A DNA stretch of 64,000 nt from Alloascoidea africana (lineage: Eukaryota > Ascomycota > Alloascoideomycetes > Alloascoideales > Alloascoideaceae): the NCBI GenBank assembly GCA_030581615.1, contig JAKTTT010000011.1, positions 186,001 to 250,000 of the forward strand, read 5' to 3'. Below are positions 51,701 through 63,532 of this stretch, in pieces; position 1 is the stretch's first letter; each line of letters starts with the position of its first letter. Under the pieces are notes generated by a model. That model had not been told where the DNA came from and did not search any database. It saw only the letters and a program-made list of their open reading frames with translations. Position numbers and translations under genes: made by a program.

Positions 51701-54700
51701 GAATTTGCTCAATACCTGGAAGAAACGGTAGGTAATCATGTCAGAGTCTCCAGTGTTAGACGTATCATACATTCCCATTGAGACGATCATGAAAGGTGTT
51801 CCATCGCTAGTTACTCCTTCATTAATAAATTGTTGCTCTGCACTTATGCCAAAGTCTCTATTCGAGTGCTTCGACATGAACTCGTACAGCATAACTCCCT
51901 TCTCAGTTGTATTCTCGGAGATTGAAGCTGGTATCTCGTACGTCGTAGAACTTCTTGGCTGACCAAGAGCTGCAAGATAATCGTCAAACTTTTGGAACAC
52001 TCCACTCTCCGGCATTACAAACTCCGAGTCAACAGAATCGGGGCTGCTTACTATTGATTCAGATGATTTCATGTATGACTTGACTTTAATGATATTTCCT
52101 GTTGATTTGTCCGCCTCAGCATCTGCTTTAGAGTCAATATCCTCGAGATGAGAGTACAAGAACTCGTGTAGAAAAGCAAATTCGGCTCGGGTCAAAGGCA
52201 TCTCCTTGGGTCCTTCCACAGCTTCTACTATATCCGCAGCAGTGACATCAAGGATACTATTGACTTTATTAATGTGCTTGACTTCTTGAAGAGACTTTGA
52301 AGCTTCCTGCAAAAAGAGAACAATATCATCATTAATTTTCGTCAAATCTTTCATCCTGTCAAAAAGAAGAGGAAGTTTCAAAGAGTATAATGATCCGTTT
52401 GCCATATTTTGCATCACCTTTGTTACCAACAGTAAAGACCTGCGGACATCTCTCCTCGGATGGTGCTTCAAAAGGTTATCAGCTTCTGGGGCCACTATTG
52501 CAGGGCAGAAAAACCTGAGGAATAAGAAAGATCCAACAGCAGTTGTCGCGGCATCGGGGAATTTAAGGGCTGTTGCTTTTCTAATTGTGTAACAAATCTC
52601 TCTAAAGGACTGGGGCATATCCTTCAGGGAATGTAAAAAAGCATATGAAAAGCTCGATAGTGTGCGCATGAACTTTTCAATATTTTCATTGGCCTTTGAC
52701 TCTTGAGCGCCCATCTTTTCAGCACTCAATTCAAAAACATGTTCATCTGGAGAATCAATAAATGCTTGCATGATTGGGCTTAGCGTTGAGAAAAGATAAG
52801 CAGTTCCATGCTTTTTAGCATACAATGACATCATTCTTGTCGCTACGCTGTTCCTTCTGAGCAAATCCACAACTCGAGTTGTGTTTTCGATTTCTCTTGA
52901 AATAGCAGCTTTCAAAATTTCAAGGCCCTGTCCCTTGGATTCATAAAGGTTGAGCAAAATACTTGCTACCTGATCAACTTCGTTTGCTGAGCAGCTATCA
53001 CAAGCTACAACACAAATGCCAGGATTCTCGGTCAGGAACTGCAATAAAGCTCTTTGTTGCTCTTCTGTATCTTCACTTGTTACATTGTTAAGACCCTGTT
53101 CCAGAATAATCTTGAAAACGTCCAATATTGAGCATCTGATTTTGGAATTCTTGTGGTAGCCAAGCTGCAGTCCAAACTTCATTCCCACATCAGCATTGCT
53201 TTTCAGCAAGTTTGTTAGACACACAATAACGTGCTGGTAAATCTTGGAAGCAGCCTGGGACTGGGCACTGTTCAAACCGGTATGCTCTGATCCCCCAGAG
53301 AGAGAGGAGGTCAAAGTTCTAGCAACAATACTGCTAGACCCTTTGGTGGAACCAATTCTTAGATCCTCATACTTTTCCAAAGCTCTAATCAAAATTGAAA
53401 ACATCCTCGCAAAAATAGTCGATTTCCCTCTTAAGTACTCCTCTTCTGAACTTGATGAGGTAACTTCAATCATGCAACCTCGAGAAAGCATTGCTGCGGT
53501 GTGGATCGATTCGATAGCCAGGTCGGTATACATATGCTCCAAATCGTTAAATCTTCGTTCAGAGGATGCAAGAGAACTAATAATTGTGTCTCTCTCTTTG
53601 TCTTGATCATTTCTAAAGGCCGCCGCTTCAAACCATCGATAATACATATCAACCAACAAGAATCTAAACTGATTTGTGATTCTTAGTCCAAGAGTCAGTT
53701 TACTAAGTTCCATTTCTCTTGCTGATTTTGCTGTTCTTATCTTCAGCTTGATGAGAGAAGCATCGTCTTCCTGCTTCTCCAAAAACTGCACAACAATCCA
53801 CAGAGCTTGTAGTGCTTTCATACTCAATTGTATTTTGTCTGAAACGCATCTTTCCATTGTGGTAGTAATCACTGCCACCACTTGTTCAGTGACCTTCCTA
53901 GCTGTTTCTTTACTTTCATTTTCGATAACATTATTAAGCAATGTTTCGATCGACTCAAAAACTGAGGTCAATCCGTGCCGGCTGAACTCTCTCGATAAAA
54001 TAACTCTTGAAGCATCGCTGATAAGCAAATTGGGTGCACCAAGCAGAGAAACAATGTCTTCCATAAAAGAGTTCACCAAAGGAAGCAAAGCGGCTACTTT
54101 GACATTGGTATCCACATCAGCAAGCAGAATGGGATCACAAAGACTAGCCAACATTCCAGCATAATTTCTTCTTTCAACCACGTATGTTGTTTGGAATTGC
54201 TCAGAGTCTATCCCAACTATGAATCTGTTGTAAATAGCTTCCCAACCATCCAGAATTCCGTCAGTAGCCACAGACAGCTGAAGAATGATCCCTCTGATTC
54301 TTTTCTGTAAGGCTGCTTGGCCAGTAATGACAAATGTCTCAGATCCAAATTGACTGTACTGTTCAGCATTGTACAAAAATGAACAAAACATAATTCCACT
54401 CCCCACATTTTCCGTTTTCAAGCCTTCTTCGACTACTAATGTCAATATGTTTGCCGTCAGTTTGTAAGCTTCTATGTCAGGAGAGCAAAGCATTAACAGC
54501 ATTGCCTTTTCAAGAGTTGTGTATATTCGTACTCTGGTTTCTGAATTTTCAAGTCTGCAAATGTCCCCACCAGCTTTAGCCTTCAACTGATAAGTGTCAG
54601 CTAAAATTACTCTGGCGTCAAGCATTGTCGTTATTAAACGAAGGTAAGCAAGGTTTTTCTTGTCATTCATATCTGATTCTAATAGCTTGTCTGCTAGGCC

Positions 54701-56719
54701 TCTCATTAAATATCCTGCTGCAAGATAAAGAGCAAAGACTACATGCCCAGCATCCAAATCTACATCAGCGATACTGAAAGACTTTAATTTTGCAGGGCTC
54801 ATGATGGCTTGGATGAATTGAGTTGCAGAATTCACCAAATCGTTGTCATAGTCAACCAAAGACGCAAGAATGGGTTCAAGATATTTCACAGCGTTGAATT
54901 GAGCTTTTCCCTCAACATGCCCAAAGTAAGAGAGTGGATTTGGAATAAAGGCAAAATAAATATTAATCAAAATTGGCAAGCTTACAACCTCAGAATTGCT
55001 TGTTGACAAGGACTTTTTGGATGAGTTTCCAGAAGCTCTTGACTTGAGTAGCAGACGAGACTGCTTCCAAATCAGAGCTGTCAAAGTTGCTGCGTGTTCC
55101 TTCATGAGATCCATGTAGATGTAGTGAGCAGAAGGAATTGAACCTAATTCCCTTAATGCTGTTGTCATACAACAAATGATGGATGGCTCAATGTCAGGAC
55201 GCCCTAATTGAGTGTGGAAATCCTCATTAACAAAAGCTGGCTTAAGAATAGCATACGCGCAAAAGGTCGAAGTATAGAGATGAATGATTGCTGGCGACAT
55301 ATCATTAGCATAGTTATAAAATGCCGGTTGCATTTCCTCTCTGATACTAATTCCAAACTTCACAATGGGATTCTGTGGGTCAAAATTGGAAATGCTTGAA
55401 GCTGCTGTCAAGATATTGATCATACACACAAGTTGCAAATCTCCGGTTTTCTTTTGGTGCAATTGAGACTTGAAGAAATTCAGTAGCTTGAGCTTTTTGG
55501 AGTTTGCCGAAAACCTCTTGATGCCAGTACTCATATAGGTGGCAAAAACATTTGGTATAAAGCAAAGAAGCATGGACAGAAAACGAACCATAATATTGCT
55601 GTACTTGGAGTTTTCAGTTGCTGTGTACATATAGTCAAAGAATCCGGTGGCTTCCACGGATAATGGAGAGCCTTCCTGTATAGATTTAAAAAGCTCTTCT
55701 GGTCTGGCAAGAGACCAGTACTCCAAACTAGCAGATAAGAAATAGAATAGCAGAGCCTGGTGTATAGGCTTTCTGATTGAGCTCAGAAAATGCCACATAT
55801 CTTTAAACAATACAGCAATTGAATGCTCGTCTAAGTACATGTAGCTCAGTAGGTCAATATTGGGGACAAGCTCGTTTTCTTCCGCAGAGGTACTCTTTAG
55901 GAGAGTCAACTGGCTAGTTATGACTGTATAGGCCGCACTCCAATTGGATGCTGATAAATATCTCATAATCGTCAGACAATGTTCATCAATTTCGTCAATT
56001 AAGGAGCGATAGGGATGTCCATCTAGCCCGGTATTTACTTGAATCGAACCGTTTGAGATTACCAGCATTGCTTCGGCAACCTCTGCCTGTGATCTCAAGG
56101 CCAAAAGCTCGTCAAACAATGTCCTAATGAGAGCATCATCTATCTCAGAAGGTAATACAGTGTGAAACTTGATAAATGGCTTGACATATCCTGTTTGGCC
56201 ATAGGTCACAGGAACTCTTCCCCTTCTTACTTGCGTAGGCTCAAATGAATCCCAATTGGTTTCGGTGCATTCTGTCATCAATTTCAGCACCACGAGTAAA
56301 GATCTCAAAGAGTACACATTTCTGTTTTTGAGTGCATCGTATCTATCGCGCTAGTTTACAAAAGGTGGAAAGCGTTAGATGGTGTTAATAAGACGGGGTA
56401 ACTTCTGGTGATGTCCTACCTACCTTCGAAATTTTGTCCAAAAGTGAAGCAAATGCTCTTAGTACTTCTACAACCAGATGTGATTTGGATAACTTGAGTA
56501 GGGTGTCTCTGGTTGACACAAACAACTTGTCATGTTCTGTATCTTCAACGGAGTTGCCAGTCTCGAATGGTAACTATATTTCAAGGCAAATTTGAGAAGT
56601 CAGCGATAAAAGAACAATGAAAAGCTTCCATGACCACATAAACGTACCAGTTTAATAAGACGGCCAACAATGGGAGAAATGCTGTTCCCACCTAAATGAT
56701 CGATGTCTTTTGAGCTCAT
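48707..56719 (-). CDS. IRA1: Ras GTPase-activating protein IRA (neurofibromin homologue)
   Basis: A three-exon gene coding 2621 aa: exon 1 56648-56719, exon 2 56424-56573, exon 3 48707-56350, all phase 0. The introns are 74 nt (GTACGT...ATAG) and 73 nt (GTAGGT...CTAACG...CTAG). The ATG at 56719 gives MSSKDIDHLGGN; the long exon alone has no ATG at its start. The protein stimulates GTP hydrolysis on Ras and so restrains cAMP/PKA signalling. The RasGAP domain lies at about 1225-1445: VDLLRRNSVATRM (with the presumed arginine finger), then SFLFLRFFCPAIVAPE near 1350. A Sec14/CRAL-TRIO-like segment follows at about 1590-1700 (FWLRTHVLFFDCTGYTDSIN), then a PH-like part to about 1840, as in neurofibromin. 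The rest is helical repeat. Only one IRA is seen, so IRA1 versus IRA2 is arbitrary. Confidence 0.95.
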
Positions 56720-56788
56720 TCTTGTTGGATCGACGTTTTCATCAGTTTATTCAACACAGATTAAAGCAAGTAAAAGAAGAGAAACGGG

Positions 56789-57139
56789 ATGGTCGGTTTG
56801 AATGAAGGAAAGGTGTTAGATTTAAGCAATTTTACTGATGTTTCTTCCTTGGACAAGGGGATCGGCACACCAAGAACTTGGGCCATCGACACATCTACCC
56901 ATCTGCAAGACAGTTTTTTCGTCAGATGTGATCTTGCATGCGAGAAAGAAGGCGCCGAAAGGAAAGAGGATTTACAGAAATCATTGTGGGAAGCTGATTA
57001 TAAGCCAACCAAGAGGAATTTGTTGTATCTGAATCGTATCTTCGTTGTACATGAAGGCATAAGACATCGAAATACTACTGATTTTTTACGGATGAAGCAT
57101 TCCCCATTGAAAAGAGTGGCTAGAACAAAACGGTTTTAA
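56789..57139 (+). CDS. Small hypothetical protein divergent from IRA
   Basis: A 116-aa frame that I do not recognise, starting MVGLNEGKVLDLSNF. It is polar and charged: Asp/Thr-rich in the first half, Lys/Arg-rich at the end (HSPLKRVARTKRF). There is no signal peptide and no membrane segment. Two Cys (CDLACEKEG) are too few for a zinc site. The ATG lies only 69 bp from the IRA ATG on the opposite strand, an unusually tight divergent pair. The region downstream is empty for 4.8 kb. It could be a real small gene or a chance frame within the IRA promoter. Confidence 0.45.
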   Translation: MVGLNEGKVLDLSNFTDVSSLDKGIGTPRTWAIDTSTHLQDSFFVRCDLACEKEGAERKEDLQKSLWEADYKPTKRNLLYLNRIFVVHEGIRHRNTTDFLRMKHSPLKRVARTKRF

Positions 57140-60100
57140 GTGTGGACAGAGAAGCGGATACAGACGAGCGCAGAAAACTTTAAGCAGATTTACCAGCGAA
57201 CAAAAGCTTCGAGCCGATTTTTCGTTCCATATAGTCAGGCCCAAAAGAGTCTAGAAAATAAAAGCCAATAAGATCAGTATTGCGTCTCAAGCTGGAAAAC
57301 TGTCTTCATTTGTTTTGTTTTGATAAAGAAAGCATTCCTTCGCTTTCTCATGACTCCAATCCAGGAACAGAATTTGCACATGGCTAAGATAAAAATATTT
57401 TTCACTGTACCTTTACTGCTGAAGAGCAGATTGTTAGAATCGGAAAAGTCACGACAGATATTTTAAACGACATACACTATAAAATAAGAATCTACAAGTT
57501 CTAATAGTAGGTAAGTGTCAGCCTATCTTTATCGAAATCAAGTATTGATTAGCTAGTTTTTTCCTGAAAGTTGTATTTATATAATAAATGTTTAGCTGAA
57601 ACGTGTAACATCCTCAGAAAAAGATACCGAAATAATTGAAAAAGCAAGGGCAAATATTTCATAGTATACTCTATAATGCCTTCCAAAGAGCACGTACTTG
57701 AATCCACACTCTTACACGCAAACAGGGGAACCATTTTGGTAATGGCATCGGATAAAATCTTGTGGGAGCTCAGTCTTTGGGCACGGACATGGAATAGGCC
57801 TGTATAATTACCTGCAAGTTTGTTAAGTTAACCTTGACTGTTGGCATCCTACAGCCTGCAAATCCCAATTATAGTGAAAATTTTACCAATCCGCTCGTTT
57901 AGTGGAATAATCCTGGAAGCGACATAGCATCTCTGGCGCTGCCATGACATGCTCTATGTTCTTGATTGTTTGTATGTCGGTTGCTGTGTTAAGACCTCCT
58001 TTATACTGCATATCTCCTGACCCGAGAAACGCTTCACTGGATCGTAGATACCCATTGTTAGGCGTTTTTCTTGAATATCCCATAGATAGTGTCAAGCCTC
58101 TCTCGCCTTCAAAGCAGGTCCATTTGTTTTCCAGCGATCGATAAGCATAGACGGTGGATTTTGATGGCTTCCATCATTCCCGCCCGCAAAGGTTTCACTA
58201 ATTTGAGACTTAACTCCGTCATCGTCTTTTGGTCTAGGCCTCTTCATTGCATGTTTTGACAGTATTTTATCTAGGTGTGATCGAGATCCCCAATTTAAAC
58301 CCTCAGATCTCTAACATTAACGCAGAAGAGGTGAGAAGTTGGGCTGTTTTTATCAAAAATAGATAATGTTGGTTTCAAGTGTCTATTTGCTTAACAGACC
58401 TCCAAGTTCGTTCAAAGAAGGGACTAGATTTCTTCAACTTTATGAAATCATCGACTTGGATTTCTAGGACATCTTTATTAAAATATTGTTTGGAACAATT
58501 GGCTCTCGGAGGTTACCAGGAATTGTCTAATAAATTTTATGTAGGAAGGATTTTATATATCGGATTTGAAAGTCTTCATGATTTTTAATTCTGAGCATGC
58601 CGAAGAGGACAACGGCTAAGTATGAATTTTACCTAAGCAGCTTTTAATATCTACAAGATCTAAGGAATGACAACATGTGGCCTGTCTCCTTCATAAACAA
58701 CGATTTTTCATCACAGTTTAGTTAAAAGAGTGATGCATGTGAGATCTGTCGAGATCCCAAAATGTTCTTGTCTCAGACAGAAAGCACAGTCGGTTGGACA
58801 ATGCCGACCATCAACGTTATACCACCTTTGATGCAAAGTTCCAGAACAGTACAAAATGGAGAATCTAATTATTTATGGACAGAAACATTGCTTTCTGTAA
58901 CTACCATAAAACTATATAATCCAAGGTGGTGCTTATTAGTTCACGCGACAGGCTCCAAGATTAGGATTTTGTTCCTTTAAGATTCAGTTCAAAATTACAA
59001 TTGGCTCTGAGAGTTTGTGTTTGCCTGTCATCCAATCGGATCGTCGGCTTTTGAACGCCCCAGAGATTAAGATACGTGCAACCCAGACGGTAAGAGGTTT
59101 ATTAATTAGAAGACACAATGCATTGCATACAGAACCAAGCCGAGGATGTCCCTAACGTGACAACTGTGCTTGGATCAGATGTCCCAAAAAATATCTGAAT
59201 TCAGTCCTCAAATTAAATAATCACTTACAAATAAACGGCAAGTGGTGGATAATAATATCTAATAAATCTTAGATACAGCAAGAGAATGAGACCCAGCCTG
59301 AAAAAGCTGAGAAAAAGGAAACTTCATTCTTTGTCCAAGATCGTGGAGTTTATCCCCCAGGCTGTTTTGTGTGAAATAATAGGGCTTGTTAAGGAACTGT
59401 GCATTTTGCATAATAATTATGGTATCATTCTCGGAAAATATCACAAGATTAATGATACACGAAAAGCTGTTGATTTAAAACGTTTTTGGAATCTAAGGCT
59501 TCAAAACTCTTAGATTTAATTAGAAAGCTAGTAGAACATACAAGGTTAACAATACCTTTCAAATTCACGCCCCAATAGCAAAGTTTCAGGATTCATTCTT
59601 TCGCTCTTCTCGTTCTATTTCTCTTAACTTATATTTGCTTTTGAAATGCCATTAAAATTGCCAGAGTTTCTAAAAAACGAATAGCTGTTGAAATGTGATC
59701 GTAGCCGATCAATTAACTTCTATAATAATAGAAAGTGGTTTATTGCCGTAGGGAATACTGTGGTTAAGTAGTTTACAACTAGGAAGAGTTGAACACTTTG
59801 TTCTGCTGAACTGGATTTCAGCATCGGTGTTACCTTTCGCTAACTACGTTTTATTGAGACTGATGAAGCACACGAAGAAAGTATAGCACAATCGTTCTGC
59901 TAAAGAAGGATGAAATGAGAGCTTCAAATCTCACAGATAGCATTCCTCTTGCGAATTGGTTGAACCTTGAAATGTGTCGGACCAGGCACCAATCGTAAAG
60001 AACCTCCAGAAAAAGAACCAACAGTTTTGCAGTATAGACATATAGTTCAATATGCTTACAACAATGCTGTTGACATTTACTGAATGTTCGAAGTCAAAAA

Positions 60101-61911
60101 AGTATTATATGGTACTCAAACATAATTTTGAATGTCAGATGCAATTGTTCTGAAAGGAAACGGTTTCGATTTGAAGGAAAATGACTTAATCTGGAAATAA
60201 TGTAGACGCAGACTCACTTTTTGGTAGATGGAAATACTACTGGCGTCAGACCATTCTTTGGGCGTTTTGGTGATTAGGACAACTCTAGTGAGCGGAAATC
60301 CTAGTTGTTTTAGATCACTTTAGATTAATGTTTCAGCCATCTCTACAGAGATTTGCATCTCATTTATCTAGTTCGGTACAAAAAGCCCATTTTTTTCTTT
60401 TTTCTTGCAAGAACGCTCTAATGTCGCTTATTCTTTATGCTAAACTAGTAAGTCTAATATCTTTAGTAGTATATGATAAACTGGGAACACAATGTGTTTG
60501 GCGTTCAAGGGCAAGTTAGTCTCTTGCGCAGGGGTAATACACGATGACTAGAAATTCAATTGCTTTCCTAGTTTCCCCTGCAGCGTTAGAAGAAAGCGAC
60601 CCTACGTCTAAACCGATTGATACACTGCTGAAACTCTCTACCATGTCTCTTTCTGAGTTTAGCAAAAAAACAGGCGTTATGAATTTGATGTATCTATCTT
60701 CCACAGTAGTCTCGTTTTTTGAGATAATCTCGAGAAAACATGGAAACAGAAACATTGGAAAGAGCCCTCGCCCCCTCAGTTATAATTTTCCCAAACCGAA
60801 TTGACACAGGTTCTTTCGCTATGTCTCGTATTTGGTGACTGTACGCTTTTTGAGGTATTCTTGGTTACTTCAGTTCAGCACTGTTCTAAAGGTGAAAACG
60901 AGGCATCGTAATTCAAGCACGTAACCTCGGTTACAGCAACGTAAACTTTGTACAGGCTTTCGATTTTTGCTGAGGCTGTCTTGAATCGATGAACCTTGAA
61001 ATCTAGGTCACTCTGCTTCGACCTCCAGCTCCATACGTAGAGTTGGCTGTTCAAACTTATGGTCTATAAGACTTTTGGGATTTTATCTGCTGTTTGGTAA
61101 AGAAGTTGATCTTCAAAAATCACTTTTTTCTCTATTCCCCTACCTTTTTCCATTTGCCAGTCAAGCATCTATTTCTTTAAGAAATACCTGTAGTGACCTT
61201 CCGTGAATGATTCTATTTTCTTCTCTGCAATGAATCCTGATTTTTTTCCAAACGTAGAGTTTCTGACATAAGAAGATTTTCAAGCGGTTCTGATTATCTT
61301 AGAAGCCCGATTTAGTGTTATACTAGAATAAGATAAATAATAGCATTTTCTTCCTCGGTCTAGGTTATATTTTAAGGTGTTTTAGACCATATCTTGCAAG
61401 TTAAGTTAATCAGATCTTCTTGAGCATGAATACTCGTACACACACCTTTCTCGCCCGTATATGTTCTCAGTATCAGCAAAGTTATCCCAATTAGTTGCTC
61501 AAATCAATCTTTTTAAATGGTGGAAGAGAGTCCCTTTCCTCGTCAATATGGCTTGCAGAAAGAGTTCTGAGAACCGTGGAATAAAGGGTTTAAGAAAGCA
61601 AAAAAGATCATTGTTATAAGAAGATAAACCAGTTCTCTTGAAAGTTTCAAAAAGAAAATCGAACAATCCTCATAAATCGAATTCTATGTTTTTTCAAACT
61701 TTCGAGCAATACGGCAGTAAACTGATATCAAATATTCTATATGATTTTGCGTTATCATTACTACATTGAAGCCATTTAAAACAGCAGAACAACAGCATAA
61801 TATCATGAAAATGAAACTCTCTTCACATTGGAATAGCGGTAAGGCAAAGTCTTTTTGAGAAAAAAAATCATCGAATGGTTAAATTCCAGGTGTAGTATCA
61901 AGGTTGTAAAA
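57140..61911. other. 4.8-kb convergent region without a recognisable gene
   Basis: The neighbours on both sides point into this interval, so no flanking promoter needs the space. It is AT-rich and contains many short open frames on both strands (for example 57549-57734, 57883-58095, 58379-58588, 58762-58980, 59286-59513, 60544-60804) that carry no motif I know. The minus-strand frames at 57549-58308 are the most protein-like and are discussed as a finding. I found no tRNA, no tandem array and no terminal repeats. A replication origin, centromere, non-coding RNA or decayed gene is possible but not shown. Confidence 0.5.
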
Positions 61912-63532
61912 CTAGAAAAGAAATCTGAATCCAGTGATGGGATCCATTCCATCAACAGTTTGCCCTCTGTCCAGTTTAGCATTAAGCCGTATCAACTGGA
62001 ATCGAATAGACACAACTGCACTCAACGCAATAACCAGAAACGTAATGCAAAACCCAAACCCAGCATAGAATTGGGGAGAACCACTTTGGAAAAGATAAGG
62101 AGTCCAAATGTTTGGTAAGTTTCCTCCAACGTTGACGCATGCGATAGCGGCAGCTCTTTTAATTGGGGGTCTTGGTAAACTGTTGGACATCCAGGCATAG
62201 GAAAGGCCATACGAACAATACACAAGCAACATGAGAAACATTGAAATGTACCTGGGTGCTGTAGTCTTAGTAGAGATGCCAATAATGAACCCAACTAGGG
62301 AGATTAGAGGGCCGAATAAGGCATGATAAAAGCGCTCACCCGAATGATCAGAGTGATAGGAGACGAGGTATGCACAAATACACAGGAAAATCCAACAGGG
62401 TGCGGTTAGCAGATAGGTCGTTTTTGTATCATAATTCAAGGTCTTGACAATAGTGGGGAAAACAGCATTGATTCCCGCAGTTGAAGCTAGTGAAAAAATG
62501 AGTGCAAAAAAGCTCCAAACCTTTGGGTCCATTACTGCCATTTTCAAACCTTGCATGCTATTTTTTGGTTCTATTTCTTCCCCCGACCCAGCAATCACCA
62601 CATCGTCGTCAGATTTTCCAACATCCTCGGTCATTCTCACAACGCCCAGAAGCCTCTCTTCCTTAGTGAGCCAGCTTGTTGTAGCAGGCAATTCAGGCAA
62701 ACAGAACATGCATACTACAGAGACGCCCACTGTGACCACTCCTTCAATTATGAAAAGCCATCGCCAAGCGGCAATACCATGAACTCCATCAAGACCTTCC
62801 ATTACTCCGTAGGCAATCAACCCTGAAAATGCACCGGATATATAAGATCCAATGTTAAACAGTGTCATTCGTTTTGCCAGCTCTTGACGCGTATACCAAC
62901 ACGAGAGATAAAACATTACTCCAGGATAGAAAGCAGCCTCAGCGAAACCCAGGAGCAGACGAATAGCCAGCAGTCCACCAAAGTTTTGAACACAAGCAAT
63001 AAGCGCAGATAGAGCCCCCCAGATCAGCATCACTCCAGGTAAGAAAATTTGGGGTTTGCCGAATTTTTCCAGAAATATGTTTGCAGGTATTTGCATGGAG
63101 ATGTATCCCACAAAAAGGATAGAAAGGCACGTTGTGTATTGGGTTGAGGACATGTTGAGATCCTCCTCAAGGGTTCCAAGCTTAGCAGCTGCAATGTTAT
63201 TTCGGTCCAAATAGCTATAGAAAGGTCAGATTTTCAGCAGTCTTTGGAAATACAGATCAGCTAACATACTTTAAAATAAACATGACAATAACGAGAGGTA
63301 AAAGCCACATGTCAATTTTCCTTTTCAAGTTTCTCTCAAGTTTGATTCTCTCTTCAGTTCCTGGTGCAGCAAGTGTCATTCCTTCAAACATGTGGGCATA
63401 CTCTCCAAGATCAGGAAGTTCGTATTTGTATCGTTCAACTTCATTATCTGTAGTTACGCCCACCTTGACATCTTTCTCAGCAATGGCAGAAATGTTCTCA
63501 CACGTTGTTATTTCAATTTTTTGTTCTGTCAT
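61912..63532 (-). CDS. MFS anion:cation symporter, DAL5-like (allantoate/vitamin permease family)
   Basis: A two-exon gene coding 521 aa: exon 1 63270-63532, exon 2 61912-63214. The 55-nt intron (GTATGT...CTATAG) joins in phase 2 and creates the family signature ILNYLDRNNIAAA at the end of TM1. The ATG at 63532 begins MTEQKIEITTCENIS. The ~70-residue cytosolic N-terminus contains an ERNLKRKIDMWLLPLVI lead-in typical of the DAL5/TNA1 family. Twelve TM segments follow, including FVGYISMQIPANIFLEKFG, RLLLGFAEAAFYPGVMFYLS, WRWLFIIEG and NVGGNLPNIWTPYLF. Members import allantoate, nicotinate, pantothenate, biotin precursors or dipeptides; substrate cannot be deduced. It is the only recognisable gene in the last 6.8 kb. 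Confidence 0.92.
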
